Notes: generated by a model from the letters alone, not told the origin. DNA of 64,000 bases from UBA4416 sp048498515 (GCA_048498515.1 JBEHXV010000002.1:124001-188000), one strand, 5' to 3'; positions 8,730 through 18,511 are shown, counted from the stretch's first letter. Numbers and translations: made by a program.

Positions 8730-10022
8730 ATGAAACTAACATTCAAAAACCTCTTCCTGTCACTTGCTTTAGCTCTACCCATGTTTAATTGTTTCGCAGG
8801 TAACGGCGATGTATTGGTTGCCGCCTGCAAAAAGGGCGACCTTGCCGGCGTTCAAAAAGCCTTAGCCGAAGGCGCGGATGTGAACGCGAAAAATTCGGAA
8901 GGATGGAATCCTATTTCCGCCAGTTTTTTCTGGCCAGAGATCACACAATTGTTATTGGATAAAGGAGCAGATGTAGGCGCTTTGAACAACGCGGCCCTGG
9001 GTTCCGCCGCACGCACCGCTTCTTATAAAACCATGGAGATCTTATTAAAAGCCGGTGCTGATCCCAACAAAACAAATACCGGCTCGGCACCATTGCAATA
9101 CATTGTGAGCTATACCAGCTGTAAGGAATGCCTTGAACTTTTGATAAGCAAAGGCGCGAAAACCGATGTCATCAACAGCAACACCAATGGCAACCTGTTG
9201 GATGACCTGGCCTCTTCCTATTTATTTGGCAAGGAAAAAGCCGATAATGAAAAGCCACAGGTTGGCGGCTGGGAAAAAATGGGTTTTGCAGTACCCGATT
9301 GGTACCGCAACCAGGACACAACCCTGTACGCTTCGCCCGATGAAATGGTAAAAGTCCTGGTAAAGGCAGGTGTGAACATCAATGCAGAGAATAAATTAAA
9401 GAACACGCCTTTGCTAACTTCGCTCTCAAGACCTAATCAAACACGTCCTGCCCTTGTCCTGGCCTTTATCAGTAACGGGGCAAATGTGAATGTAGAAGGG
9501 TATGCCTACAAAGGCCCTGCTTTATTACAGGCAGCCGGACACGGCTATGTAAACGTACTGGAAGCGATGTTTGCCAAAGGCGCCGACATGAACATGGAGT
9601 TTAAAGTGAACGACCCTGAGAACGGCCAGCGTTTGAAAGGCATTACACCTTTAATGTGGGCGGCCCGTAACGGGAAGCTGGACGCGGTAAAATACCTGAA
9701 TGAAAAAGGAGCAAAGATCAACGAAGCGGCTTACGGAAATTCGTTCAATTACAAAACACAATGCATGACCACGGTTAAAAACAAGACCGCCATTTTTTAT
9801 GCCATTGAAGGCGAAAATGTGGAAGTTGTAAAATATTTAGTGGAGCACAGCAGCGGCGACTGGAGCACCAGGTTAATAGTTGACAAATGGAAAAAAGAAA
9901 AACAGGATGCCATGTTCATTTACCAGAAATGCATCGACGATAAGGAATATAAAGCCTCTGAGTATGCCAAAGCCTGTGGCTTGTATGACATTGGCGATTA
10001 CCTGAAAAGCAAAAAACTTTAA
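8730..10022 (+). CDS. Secreted ankyrin-repeat protein
   Basis: A 430-residue protein made of ankyrin repeats after a signal peptide (MKLTFKNLFLSLALALPMFNCFAG). The ATG at 8730 is preferred to an upstream in-frame ATG at 8682 because it puts the hydrophobic segment at the N-terminus. Recognisable repeat cores include LAEGADVNAKNSEGWNP near the start, LLKAGADPNKTN, LVKAGVNINAENKLKNTPLL, MFAKGADMNME and GITPLMWAARNGKLDAVKYL. The repeats suggest a protein-binding role in the periplasm or at the outer membrane; no catalytic domain is visible. Its TAA overlaps the stop codon of the convergent LytTR regulator gene. Confidence 0.9.
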   Translation: MKLTFKNLFLSLALALPMFNCFAGNGDVLVAACKKGDLAGVQKALAEGADVNAKNSEGWNPISASFFWPEITQLLLDKGADVGALNNAALGSAARTASYKTMEILLKAGADPNKTNTGSAPLQYIVSYTSCKECLELLISKGAKTDVINSNTNGNLLDDLASSYLFGKEKADNEKPQVGGWEKMGFAVPDWYRNQDTTLYASPDEMVKVLVKAGVNINAENKLKNTPLLTSLSRPNQTRPALVLAFISNGANVNVEGYAYKGPALLQAAGHGYVNVLEAMFAKGADMNMEFKVNDPENGQRLKGITPLMWAARNGKLDAVKYLNEKGAKINEAAYGNSFNYKTQCMTTVKNKTAIFYAIEGENVEVVKYLVEHSSGDWSTRLIVDKWKKEKQDAMFIYQKCIDDKEYKASEYAKACGLYDIGDYLKSKKL

Positions 10023-10723
10023 TCGAACGGTGAGGCAAAGAAGGCTTCCAGCTGGTCTTTATAGGTACGGCCAATAGGAAGCTTTACCGTTCCTATCTCA
10101 ACCTGGGATGCCGTGTAAGAGCTGATCTTACCGGCATTTACCACAAAGGATTTATGAATGCGCAGGAAGTAATTTTCCTCCAGGAACTTTTCAATCTCGC
10201 CGATCTGGAATTTGGTAACGATGCTTTTTTCCGTCGTAAAGATCCGGATATAATCTTTTAAGCTTTCGATATACAAAATCTCTTCGGCAAATACCTTCAC
10301 GCGTTTTTTATCCACGTTAAAGAAATAGTGTTTTTTTTCGGCACTGATCTCTTCGTTCTTTATACCGGCCCTGCCGAATACCTTGTTCACCGCCTGTAAA
10401 AAACGGCTAAACTCAATAGGTTTCATCAGGTAATCCACCACATTGAGTTCGTAGCCTTCCAGCGCAAACTGGTGGTAGGCGGTAGTAAAAATAATATGGC
10501 ACTGATGATTGATGCTTTTCAAAAAATCGATGCCGCTCAGTTTAGGAAGATTAATGTCCAGGAAGATCACATCGACCTTTTCGGTCCGTAATTTTTCCAT
10601 CGCGCAAAAAGCATCGGTGCATGTTCCTTTCAGCAAAAGGCCGGGAACCTGTTGAATGTAATCTTTGATGAGGTCGGCCGCCAGGGGCTCATCCTCTACT
10701 ATCAAACAATTCAAAACCTGCAT
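10019..10723 (-). CDS. LytTR-type response regulator
   Basis: A 234-residue AlgR/LytR-family regulator. The receiver domain has the acidic residues in LIVEDEP (residues 8-13) and the phosphoacceptor Asp56 in VDVIFLDINLP. A LytTR DNA-binding domain covers roughly 130-232, with FLRIHKSFVVN and LPIGRTYKDQLE as typical signatures. The start overlaps the 3' end of the upstream histidine kinase gene by 35 bases, so the two are co-transcribed and translationally linked. LytTR proteins bind paired direct repeats; no such sites were established here. Confidence 0.95.
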   Translation of the reverse strand: MQVLNCLIVEDEPLAADLIKDYIQQVPGLLLKGTCTDAFCAMEKLRTEKVDVIFLDINLPKLSGIDFLKSINHQCHIIFTTAYHQFALEGYELNVVDYLMKPIEFSRFLQAVNKVFGRAGIKNEEISAEKKHYFFNVDKKRVKVFAEEILYIESLKDYIRIFTTEKSIVTKFQIGEIEKFLEENYFLRIHKSFVVNAGKISSYTASQVEIGTVKLPIGRTYKDQLEAFFASPFD

Positions 10724-11765
10724 AGTGAGATAGATTGATTTTTAAAGTAACATTAAATGTGTTTTCGTCGGGCCTTGTTTCCAGCGAATAATCGCGGTAC
10801 AATAGTTCCAGCTGCCGCCTGATGTTGGCAAGACCTATGCCTTCTTCATCCTTTGGGCTAAAGTTTGTTTGAGCAACCGGGTTGGTAACGCTGAAGGCTA
10901 AGGCATTTTTAGTCAACGATACAAAAATAGAAATGACGCCACCTTCATTGCTTCCATGCTTAAAGGCGTTCTCCACCAAAGGTAATAATAGTAACGGTGC
11001 GATGCCGCTTGTGGGCTCGTCCAGTTGTTTGGTAATCTCTATTTTTAAGCGCTGCCCGAAACGCAATTGCTGCAGTTCAATGTAATCGTCCATAACCTTT
11101 AGTTCGTCCTGTAGCGAAATGGTTTTTTGCCCGGTTTCATACAGCATGTAACGCAAAATTTTGGACAGGCGCATAATGGCATCAGGCGCCTGAACTGATT
11201 GCGCGCGCGATAAGGAATAAATGCTGTTGAGTGTGTTGAATAAAAAGTGTGGGTTCACCTGCGATTTAAGGTGCAGTATTTCCGAGCGGAGTTTTTCCTG
11301 CACCAGGATCTTTTCATTTTGCGAAGCGCTGATCCGGAGCTTGAATAATTTAATGGCAGAAGCAAGTCCCACTACCTGCAACAGGTCCATTAAGGAATAA
11401 AAGTAACGGGCGGCTAATTGCAGTCCGCCCAGCGACATGGTTTCCTTATAAATAACAGGCCATACAAATAAATGAATGAGGAGCCTGATGCATAGAGCTG
11501 CTATTAAAAGAACGCCCAGGCTTTCCATATACAGGGAAATTTTGCGAGGCGTTTTGATCCAGCGTGGGATAAGCGTGTACAAGATGTAGTAGGTAACAAC
11601 CAGCTTGATAAGGAGCATGAGAAAAACCACGAATGCCGATTCCAGGAACATTTGAAGCGTGGGATGCCTGGTGAAGGACAGGGACATGTACAGCTCATTG
11701 TACAGGCTAATGCTGTATTGTATGAGCCAGAACAATACGTGCCAGGCAATCCGTTTTCGATTCAT
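10689..11765 (-). CDS. LytS/YehU-type sensor histidine kinase
   Basis: Membrane histidine kinase of the His_kinase (PF06580) family, cognate to the LytTR regulator that follows and overlaps it. The ATG at 11765 is chosen over an upstream in-frame start at 11819 because it begins with MNRKRIAWHVLFW, the usual cytosolic-then-membrane start of this family. Four membrane segments lie in residues 8-140. The H-box QVNPHFLFNTLNSIYS has His173. The HATPase region includes VENAFKHG and EGIGLANIRRQLELLY. The 358-residue length is normal. The signal is unknown; the window shows no dedicated target gene, though the divergent T9SS cargo gene at 11943 shares its upstream region. Confidence 0.95.
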   Translation of the reverse strand: MNRKRIAWHVLFWLIQYSISLYNELYMSLSFTRHPTLQMFLESAFVVFLMLLIKLVVTYYILYTLIPRWIKTPRKISLYMESLGVLLIAALCIRLLIHLFVWPVIYKETMSLGGLQLAARYFYSLMDLLQVVGLASAIKLFKLRISASQNEKILVQEKLRSEILHLKSQVNPHFLFNTLNSIYSLSRAQSVQAPDAIMRLSKILRYMLYETGQKTISLQDELKVMDDYIELQQLRFGQRLKIEITKQLDEPTSGIAPLLLLPLVENAFKHGSNEGGVISIFVSLTKNALAFSVTNPVAQTNFSPKDEEGIGLANIRRQLELLYRDYSLETRPDENTFNVTLKINLSHYAGFELFDSRG

Positions 11766-11918
11766 TGTATTAAAGTAATAAATATTTTTTGCATTGAAGG
11801 GAAAACAGACAAACAACAATCTGCACAGGACAAACGACTTGTTTAGGGTTGTTTTAGTTGTATAGGTGGAGCAAGACGTCGTTGCTCTATTTTAAAAAAA
11901 TACGCTTGCCCGATTCAC

Positions 11919-11926
11919 TAAGTTTG
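11919..11926 (+). promoter_or_regulatory. Predicted -7 element of the FG-GAP/ASPIC gene
   Basis: TAAGTTTG is an exact TAnnTTTG match 17 bases upstream of the ATG at 11943, which implies a leader of roughly ten bases. No TTG sits about 19 bases further upstream, so the -33 element is not obvious. Inference from consensus only. Confidence 0.4.
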
Positions 11927-11942
11927 AATAAAAAAACAGCGC

Positions 11943-13685
11943 ATGAAAAACTATGTCATTCTTTTATCGGTATTTTTTTATTCGGGGCTTTCTTCCCAAA
12001 CTTTCACCAAGGTAACAAGCGGACCGCTGGCAAATAGCCCGGGCGATTCGCGCAGTGTGAACTGGGTGGATGTGAACAATGATGGCTTTATGGATTGCAT
12101 GATAAGCAACGGGCCAAGTGGTGGACAAAACAACAGCCTCTACATCAATAACGGAACAGGAAATTTCACACAGGTTACCGGCGATTCCATTGTACTGGAC
12201 AACAAACCTTCGGATGGTGCCACCTGGGCCGATACCGATAATGATGGCGACCTGGATTGTTTTGTAGTGAACTGGTACAACGTCAATAATTTATTTTATA
12301 CCAATAACGGAACGGGCAATTTTACCAAAATAAATTCGGGGCCACCTGTTAATGACCTGGGTTATTCGGAAACCGCTGCCTGGGGCGATTATAATAACGA
12401 TGGCCTGGTAGATTTGTATGTAACCAACAGCGCGGGTGTAAAGCGAAATTTTTTATACATGAACCTTGGCGCTAATACCTTTACAAAGGTAGTCACCGGC
12501 ACACCGGTAACCGATGCCTTTGCTTCGCGCTGTGTAAACTGGACTGATATGGACCTTGATGGCGATGTGGATTTGTTTGTGACCAATGAGAACAACCAGA
12601 AAGAGAACATTTACCGCAACGATGGCGCCGGCGTATTTACAAAACTAACTACCGGGCCTTTACTGAACGATGCAGGTAATACCAATAGCGGCAGTTGGGC
12701 CGATTTTGACAACGATGGCGACCTTGATGTATTTTTAGCGAACGACCAGGGTTTCAACGGCTTGTTCAGGAACGATGGTAGTTTTAATTTTACAAAACTG
12801 GTAGCCGATACCACCGCGAAAGATGAGGCGCGTTCTTTTAGTTCTTCCTGGTCGGATGTGGACAATGACGGCGACCTTGATTTGTTTGTGACTAACTCCT
12901 TTGGTACACCTACTAAATTGATTAACTTTTTTTACATGAACAATGGCAACAGTACCTTTTCAAGAATTAATAACAGCGGGCTCACGGCCGATTCGGCCTG
13001 GAGTTATGGCTGCGCCTTTGGCGATTATGATAACGATGGCTTTGAAGACCTGGCGGTTGCCACCTGCCGCTTCAATGGCATTGACGATCCCGACCTGTTG
13101 TATCACAATGATGGCAACGCCAACCACTGGCTCACCATTAAATTGACGGGCACTATCAGCAACCATGCGGCTATTGGCACAAAGATCAGGCTAAAAGCAA
13201 ACATCAACGGGAACCCCGTGTGGCAACTGCGCGAGATCTCTTCGCAAAGCGCTTACTGCAGCCAGAATGACCTACGCGCGCATTTCGGGTTGGGAGATGC
13301 AACGCTAATCGATTCCATAAAAATAGAATGGCCCTCGGGCATTGTACAATATTCTACAGCCATCGGCGCCAATCAGTTCATAAGCATGGTGGAGAGTGGG
13401 GTGATAACATCGGTTTCAAACCATAAACCTAAAAATGCGCTGCACATCTTTCCTAATCCTGCCAATGGCATTGTTACCCTAACCATGAAAAAAGGATTTA
13501 ACGAAGGCGATAAGATCATTCTTACGGGAGCCGATGGGAAAACCATTGCCGAACTCATGCCACCCTCTTCGGGCAAAGATTACAGCATAGATACCCGAAA
13601 ATACAACCTTGTCCCGGGAACCTATTTTATCACCGTTCTTGGCGCTTCCGAAAAAACAACACAAGCCATTATCATTACGCATTAA
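11943..13685 (+). CDS. Secreted FG-GAP/VCBS and ASPIC/UnbV protein with T9SS sorting domain
   Basis: A 580-residue exported protein. After a signal peptide (MKNYVILLSVFFYSGLSSQT) come about seven FG-GAP/VCBS-type repeats, each with a WVDVNNDG or WADTDNDGDLD calcium-binding-like core. An ASPIC/UnbV domain follows (AIGTKIRLKANINGNP to SIKIEWPSG, about 400-465). The C-terminal T9SS type A sorting domain starts at HIFPNPANG and ends with GTYFITVLGASEKTTQAI. Such proteins form beta-propellers and are moved across the outer membrane by T9SS. The next gene begins 3 bases after the stop, so the two are probably one operon. The ligand is unknown. Confidence 0.93.
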   Translation: MKNYVILLSVFFYSGLSSQTFTKVTSGPLANSPGDSRSVNWVDVNNDGFMDCMISNGPSGGQNNSLYINNGTGNFTQVTGDSIVLDNKPSDGATWADTDNDGDLDCFVVNWYNVNNLFYTNNGTGNFTKINSGPPVNDLGYSETAAWGDYNNDGLVDLYVTNSAGVKRNFLYMNLGANTFTKVVTGTPVTDAFASRCVNWTDMDLDGDVDLFVTNENNQKENIYRNDGAGVFTKLTTGPLLNDAGNTNSGSWADFDNDGDLDVFLANDQGFNGLFRNDGSFNFTKLVADTTAKDEARSFSSSWSDVDNDGDLDLFVTNSFGTPTKLINFFYMNNGNSTFSRINNSGLTADSAWSYGCAFGDYDNDGFEDLAVATCRFNGIDDPDLLYHNDGNANHWLTIKLTGTISNHAAIGTKIRLKANINGNPVWQLREISSQSAYCSQNDLRAHFGLGDATLIDSIKIEWPSGIVQYSTAIGANQFISMVESGVITSVSNHKPKNALHIFPNPANGIVTLTMKKGFNEGDKIILTGADGKTIAELMPPSSGKDYSIDTRKYNLVPGTYFITVLGASEKTTQAIIITH

Positions 13686-13688
13686 ACC

Positions 13689-15095
13689 ATGAAAAAATTA
13701 CTGAGCTTTTTAGTTTTGATCCATTGTTTTTCTGCAGGCGCTACCATCCGTCCTGTACCGGCAACTTATGCCACCATACAACAAGCCATCCTTGCTTCTG
13801 TAAATGGCGACACCATATTGGTGGCACCCGGAACGTATTTCGAGAACCTTAATTTCAGAGGCCGGAACATCGTGCTTACCAGTAATTTTTACCTGGCGCG
13901 CGACACTTCCTTTATTTGTTCTACCATCATTAATGGCAGTATGCCCGCTCATGCCGATAGCGCCAGTTGCATTGTATTGAACCATAACGAAGATTCAACG
14001 GCCATTGTTCAGGGTTTTACCATTACCGGTGGTTTGGGCAGCAAGTGGCTCGATGTGCATGGCGCAGGTACTTACCGCGAGGGCGGAGGGATCCTTACCG
14101 AATTTGCTTCACCCACCATTCGCTGGAACAGGATCGTAAATAATTACGTGACCAATGCCATTGGCGTGAGCGGCACCGGTGGTGGTGGAATGCGCTGTGG
14201 CGATGGACATCCGCTTATTTATGGCAACGTGATTGAATACAATAAAGCGGGTTACGGTTGCGGCATGGTAATGAACTATTGTCCCAACGCCGTCATTAAA
14301 AATAATTTGATCGTGCATAATTCGGGTGGACAAAACTATGGAGGCGGAGGTTTGTGGGCTACCGGCACCAATACCAACACCCTGTTGTATGTTGAGAACA
14401 ACACCATTGCCAACAACCACATCAGTGGCACGGGCACTTATGGCGGAAAGGGCGGTGGAGTCATGGTGTTCTCCATCAAACTCATCACCCAAAACAATAT
14501 TATTTTTGGGAACACGCAAAGTACAGGAAATTCCATTAGCACTTTTTTTGGCGGACAATTCACTGCTAGCTATTCCGATATTGATTTTACGGTTAGCGGA
14601 ACCGGGAACATCAATGCCGATCCGTATTTTATGGATACGGTATTCTTTGTGCCTGCCATTGTCTCTCCCTGTGTTGATGCGGGAAATCCCGCTGCTACAA
14701 ATAACGACCCCATTATTACTACCAATGCCGCGCAATTTCCATCCAGGGGAACCGAGCTCAATGACATGGGTGCTTATGGCGGTCCATTGGCTTTTTTGTT
14801 GCCTGCCTGTGCTGACGCGACTACCGGTTTGCCAACAGAAAAACAACAGCCCCGAATTTCGGTTTATCCTAATCCGGCAAAAGAAAAATTGCTTGTAAGC
14901 ACTACCGGTGTATTTGAACCTGGTGATCGCATAGAACTGGTTAATGCTTTTGGACAAGTTGTAAAGGAAGAAAATATCAACTCATTGGTAAAGGTGGTAG
15001 AGGTAAGGTTCGACGGACTTAAAGCAGGTATTTACAAGATCGGCTTGCAGCAAAAAGAACAAAGTCATTACTATAAAATAGTATTGACGGAGTAA
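13689..15095 (+). CDS. Secreted right-handed beta-helix protein with T9SS sorting domain
   Basis: A 468-residue exported protein. After the signal peptide (MKKLLSFLVLIHCFSAGA) the motif TIQQAILASVNGDTILVAPG is the classic start of a DUF1565/pectate-lyase-like parallel beta-helix. Repeated N-V-I-x-x-N ladders continue to about residue 300 (for example IRWNRIVNNYV, VIKNNLIVHNSGG and ITQNNIIFGN). Its C-terminal T9SS type A domain begins at SVYPNPAKEKL. Beta-helix proteins often bind or cleave polysaccharides, but no catalytic residues could be assigned. It lies 3 bases downstream of the FG-GAP gene and converges on the VTT-domain gene with a 3-base gap. Confidence 0.9.
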   Translation: MKKLLSFLVLIHCFSAGATIRPVPATYATIQQAILASVNGDTILVAPGTYFENLNFRGRNIVLTSNFYLARDTSFICSTIINGSMPAHADSASCIVLNHNEDSTAIVQGFTITGGLGSKWLDVHGAGTYREGGGILTEFASPTIRWNRIVNNYVTNAIGVSGTGGGGMRCGDGHPLIYGNVIEYNKAGYGCGMVMNYCPNAVIKNNLIVHNSGGQNYGGGGLWATGTNTNTLLYVENNTIANNHISGTGTYGGKGGGVMVFSIKLITQNNIIFGNTQSTGNSISTFFGGQFTASYSDIDFTVSGTGNINADPYFMDTVFFVPAIVSPCVDAGNPAATNNDPIITTNAAQFPSRGTELNDMGAYGGPLAFLLPACADATTGLPTEKQQPRISVYPNPAKEKLLVSTTGVFEPGDRIELVNAFGQVVKEENINSLVKVVEVRFDGLKAGIYKIGLQQKEQSHYYKIVLTE

Positions 15096-15098
15096 GCT

Positions 15099-15692
15099 TT
15101 ATTTAAAGATCTTAAACTTCAGCACCAGTTTCTTTTTCTGAATCAGGGAACGCCAGTCGATGAAGAGGAGGGCAGCCAGCATGAGTAGCGATCCCAGCAA
15201 GCCACAAATGGATTGCCAGGAAAAAAGATCTTCCTTGAGCTTACCAATGTTTTCGGAAGCATATTTACCCATGCTCAGGGCAATGGTATCGCCGGTGAAT
15301 TTGCCAACAAAAAAAGCGGGAATAATGTAAAGCGGTTTTATTTTGGCCATACCGCCCGCCACAAACAAGGGTGTGGTGGGCAGTGGCAATAAGGAATAAG
15401 CCACAATCACCAGCTGGCTTTTCCAGCCCTTCTCCTTCATTTTCTTTCCCAGGAATTCAATGTCCTCGTTCTTGGCGGGCTTAAAGTACTTATTGGAAAT
15501 ATGAGGAATGTAAAGTGACAAAATATAACGCCCTAAAATGGAACCGGCTACGCCGATGCAAATTACCGCCCAAAGGTTGAGTTTAAATACAATCTGCAAA
15601 AAGATCATAATGGTAAAAGCCGGTAAGAAAGGAAATGGAACAATATCGAACAACAACGCTCCCACAAACACCAATGCATATTGCCACCACAT
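15099..15692 (-). CDS. VTT-domain (DedA/YqaA-like) integral membrane protein
   Basis: A 197-residue protein with five or six membrane segments. The pattern VVAYSLLPLPTTPLFVAGGMAKI followed by FFVGKFTGDTIALSMGKYA resembles the central VTT/SNARE-associated domain of the DedA superfamily (YqaA-type), including the Pro- and Gly-rich re-entrant motif. These proteins are linked to lipid flipping and membrane homeostasis in other bacteria. The tail is lysine-rich. It is a single gene, convergent with the beta-helix gene 3 bases away. Family assignment is by motif; subfamily uncertain. Confidence 0.75.
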   Translation of the reverse strand: MWWQYALVFVGALLFDIVPFPFLPAFTIMIFLQIVFKLNLWAVICIGVAGSILGRYILSLYIPHISNKYFKPAKNEDIEFLGKKMKEKGWKSQLVIVAYSLLPLPTTPLFVAGGMAKIKPLYIIPAFFVGKFTGDTIALSMGKYASENIGKLKEDLFSWQSICGLLGSLLMLAALLFIDWRSLIQKKKLVLKFKIFK

Positions 15693-15713
15693 AAACTTCT
15701 TTTAGAAGAAGCC

Positions 15714-15832
15714 TTCAATTTGAGTGCCAGTGAAAGCATATTTCTGCTTATCCAAAAAACCGAACAAAAAGTAAAGATTCCCGCCTAGCTTTTTGCTAAG
15801 CATATGACCGGCCATCAGGCCCTGAACGGATA
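15714..15832 (-). pseudogene. Truncated copy of the 60-residue gene at 18512-18694
   Basis: On the minus strand this segment encodes VQGLMAGHMLSKKLGGNLY followed by FLFGFLDKQK. That aligns without gaps to the C-terminal half (LQNLMSGDVPNKELCEDIY then FLFDFLDKQK) of the small protein at 18512-18694. The DNA matches too, including 20 identical bases (ATTTCTGCTTATCCAAAAAA) and the downstream flank (TTCAATTTG then GTGCCAGTG). The 5' half is missing and the stop codon of the intact gene is changed. The two copies lie in the same orientation on either side of the YCF48-like gene, so that gene is bracketed by direct repeats. Confidence 0.75.
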
Positions 15833-15845
15833 TGAAATAGTGAAA

Positions 15846-15876
15846 TAAAAAGCCTCACAGAAATGCGAGGCTTTGT
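15846..15876 (-). terminator. Intrinsic terminator of the YCF48-like gene
   Basis: AGCCTC (15851-15856) pairs with GAGGCT (15867-15872) around a ten-base loop. On the minus strand it is followed by TTTTTATTT. It lies about 35 bases beyond the stop codon at 15908. Confidence 0.7.
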
Positions 15877-15907
15877 TATGATAGCGAAAAATGTGAAGCC
15901 CTGTATT

Positions 15908-18439
15908 TTACTCATTCATTCTGACCCATTTTACTACATATGTACCTTCAACTGTACTTACTTTTATAAAATAGGTTCCTTCAGAAACATCAGGCGCCAG
16001 AGTAAACGTTTTAAGTCCGGTAGGAATTTCATACTCATATATGTTTCTTCCGGATACATCGTAAAAAGAGATATGGCTTAAAACCGAACTTCCGGTTACA
16101 GTAATACTTTTTGCAGAAGGGTTTGGAAAAACGGAGATCGTTTCATTGGCGCTGTATGATTTTATGCCGGTAAATGTAACAGGAAACGGAGCGGAGCTGC
16201 TTCCGCAGCTTAACGAATCGGTGTATGATACACTATAACTGCCGCTTTGTGTCAACTGCAAGGTATCGTTTGTTTCACCGGGCATCAATGTTCCGTTCAA
16301 ATACCATTGTATCCCATTTACCTGGTTACTTATCAGGTTATTACCCGATTGGGTAATAACCGGTGTTGCCGGGTTCGGATGCACTGTTACCTGTAGGAGT
16401 TGTGTTGCCGAAGTTCCGCAGGCATTGCTTACGCTGGCTTTCACATAATAAGTGCCCGGGTGTTGCCATTGTATACTGGCCGTATTTGAAATCCCTAATT
16501 GACTAACCTGGCCACCATAGGTGTTCTGCCACTCATAAGCTAAGCCTGCGTTAGATGGTAGGGAAAATGTATCCGTATTATTGACACAGGTTGTGATGGG
16601 CCCGTTAATCGGGCTGTTTAATACCGGCGCGGAGGTACAGCCAAGCACATGCCTTAGCACCGTGCCATGCTGTCCTACAGCATAAAAAGCATTATTAAAC
16701 AAATCGCCGCCTTTCAGAAGCACATTGTTGATCCCGTTTACGAGTGTGGTAAATGTCTGCCCGCCATCCGTTGTTTTTCTTAAATGGCCATTTGTTGAAA
16801 GCATATAGCCATTGTCCTTATCCGTAAAAACGAGCTTTACTCCCTGCCCTGTGGGTATTGTAGTCCATGTTGTTCCGCCATCGAGTGTTTTATAACAGGC
16901 ATTACTGGTGCCGGTTACGTACCCAATACTATCTGTTGGAAAACAAATGGTATGAAAATCAATGCCGGTTGGAGGACTAACAGCTGTCCACGTACTGCAG
17001 GAATTAACTGTTTTGTAAACTTTTCCATTCAGGCCGCAAACGTAGCCGAGAGTAGGAGTAGGGAAACTTAAGGCATACAGCAATGGCGCGCCGGGTATCA
17101 CATTATTGGTCCAGGTAGCTCCGGCATTTGTTGTCACCTGCACGCCACCACCGGCAGCATAGCCCGTAGTGGCATTAAAAAAGTGCATATCAAAAGGCGG
17201 TGTAAACCCTGCAAACGAACTCATGGATGACCATGTGTTCCCACAATTGGAGGTCTTTACGGAGATAGTGCCGTTTGCACCGATGAATCCTGTAGTAGGT
17301 GACGTGAACGCCATACTATGAAAGCCGTAGCTTGAAAAATCATTATTTGTATTCTTAGAGGTCCATACTTTCCCCTTATTATTGGTACGGATAATCGTTT
17401 GGTAAGTATCTCCGCCTTGACCAAAGCCACATACAAAACCGGTATCGGCATCCACAAAATGCACATCGTTTAAGGTAGAAGCGGCAACACCACGCATATT
17501 GTATTGCCAGCCGGCATAATTTGAGCTTTGCCACAGGGCACCTACCCCGCCTAAAAAAGCGGTACCATCGGGCCGGAAAGCGACGCTGTAAAAATCATTT
17601 GTATATCCGGGTATGGATGAAAGTGTCCATGTTTGGCCGCCATCTGATGTAAAAGCGATCTTATTGGTGGTACCTACCGCATAACCGAACCGGGAGTTAT
17701 AAAATCGGAGCTTTCTAAAAGAATAGCTACCCAAAAAACCAGTGTTTAAGAGTGTCCATGTTAAGCCCGCGTCAATACTCTTGTAGATACATCCATAATC
17801 ACCCACTATAAAAGCAGTGGTATCATTCATAAATTGTACATTGGTAAGGAAAGTGCCGGTTGGAACCGAAATTACAGACCAGGTTGTTCCTGCATCCACC
17901 GTGCGAATCACGGTGCCGCTATTTCCCACGGCCAGTCCTGTATCTTTATTGGCAAAGTGAATGCTGTTGAGCGCGTTGGTAGTGCCCGTAGTCATTAAGT
18001 TCCATGTGTTGCCCGTATTGGTAGTTTTGTAAACTTTCCCCCCTGATCCCGCCATAAAACCGGTTGTTTTCGACGTAAACCATACGCTCTGCATATTCAT
18101 GATAGATGTGCCTACCGTTGTGTAGGAATTACAGCCATTCGTTGTTCTGTAGCTGGCGGTACCTACAAAAAAACCGGTGTCTTTGCTTACGAAATGTATC
18201 TCATAAAAGTTGGACGTTGTGGTAAGCGGCAATTGATACTTTGTCCATGAAGCGCCGCTGTTATCGGTTCTTAAGATGGTTCCTTCCTGTTTGCCGGCAA
18301 GGTATCCCCTGGCATTGGTAGCGAAGAAAATATCGGCGGTATATTCAACATCGCGCAGGGGAGTTAACTCTTCCCAAAGGGACTGGCTGAATACTTTGCC
18401 CGCAGTAAGCATCAGTAGGATAAGAATAGGTAATCTCAT
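15908..18439 (-). CDS. Large secreted YCF48/BNR-like protein with T9SS sorting domain
   Basis: An 843-residue exported protein with signal peptide MRLPILILLMLTAGKVFSQS. Residues about 25-590 contain a dozen or more repeats of the type 'TGFAVG..G.IYKT.DGG.TW', the YCF48/BNR-like propeller pattern (for example GNSGTVIRTVDAGTTWSVIS). Two Ig/PKD-like modules follow (about 600-750; ITTCVNNTDTFSLPSNAG and NGIQWYLNGTLMPG). The type A sorting domain is SVFPNPSAKSITV to EGTYFIKVSTVEG. Despite the YCF48 similarity this is not a photosystem factor; in Bacteroidota such proteins are surface proteins of unknown ligand. The gene is flanked by an intact and a truncated copy of a small gene. Confidence 0.9.
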   Translation of the reverse strand: MRLPILILLMLTAGKVFSQSLWEELTPLRDVEYTADIFFATNARGYLAGKQEGTILRTDNSGASWTKYQLPLTTTSNFYEIHFVSKDTGFFVGTASYRTTNGCNSYTTVGTSIMNMQSVWFTSKTTGFMAGSGGKVYKTTNTGNTWNLMTTGTTNALNSIHFANKDTGLAVGNSGTVIRTVDAGTTWSVISVPTGTFLTNVQFMNDTTAFIVGDYGCIYKSIDAGLTWTLLNTGFLGSYSFRKLRFYNSRFGYAVGTTNKIAFTSDGGQTWTLSSIPGYTNDFYSVAFRPDGTAFLGGVGALWQSSNYAGWQYNMRGVAASTLNDVHFVDADTGFVCGFGQGGDTYQTIIRTNNKGKVWTSKNTNNDFSSYGFHSMAFTSPTTGFIGANGTISVKTSNCGNTWSSMSSFAGFTPPFDMHFFNATTGYAAGGGVQVTTNAGATWTNNVIPGAPLLYALSFPTPTLGYVCGLNGKVYKTVNSCSTWTAVSPPTGIDFHTICFPTDSIGYVTGTSNACYKTLDGGTTWTTIPTGQGVKLVFTDKDNGYMLSTNGHLRKTTDGGQTFTTLVNGINNVLLKGGDLFNNAFYAVGQHGTVLRHVLGCTSAPVLNSPINGPITTCVNNTDTFSLPSNAGLAYEWQNTYGGQVSQLGISNTASIQWQHPGTYYVKASVSNACGTSATQLLQVTVHPNPATPVITQSGNNLISNQVNGIQWYLNGTLMPGETNDTLQLTQSGSYSVSYTDSLSCGSSSAPFPVTFTGIKSYSANETISVFPNPSAKSITVTGSSVLSHISFYDVSGRNIYEYEIPTGLKTFTLAPDVSEGTYFIKVSTVEGTYVVKWVRMNE

Positions 18440-18511
18440 GGTACTTTTTATAAATAGAACATATTAAAGGTAGGCAAAATATTGAACATTCAATTTGGGT
18501 GCCAGTGGAAC

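Noticed and set aside
14109..14957. Minus-strand frame of 282 codons opposite the beta-helix gene
   Set aside because: The beta-helix gene has signal peptide, repeats and sorting domain in the other strand. The long antisense frame results from repetitive Gly/Asn/Thr codons.
15908..18439. Photosystem II assembly factor (YCF48)
   Set aside because: The repeats are YCF48-like but the protein has a signal peptide and a T9SS sorting domain, and nothing else in the window relates to photosynthesis.
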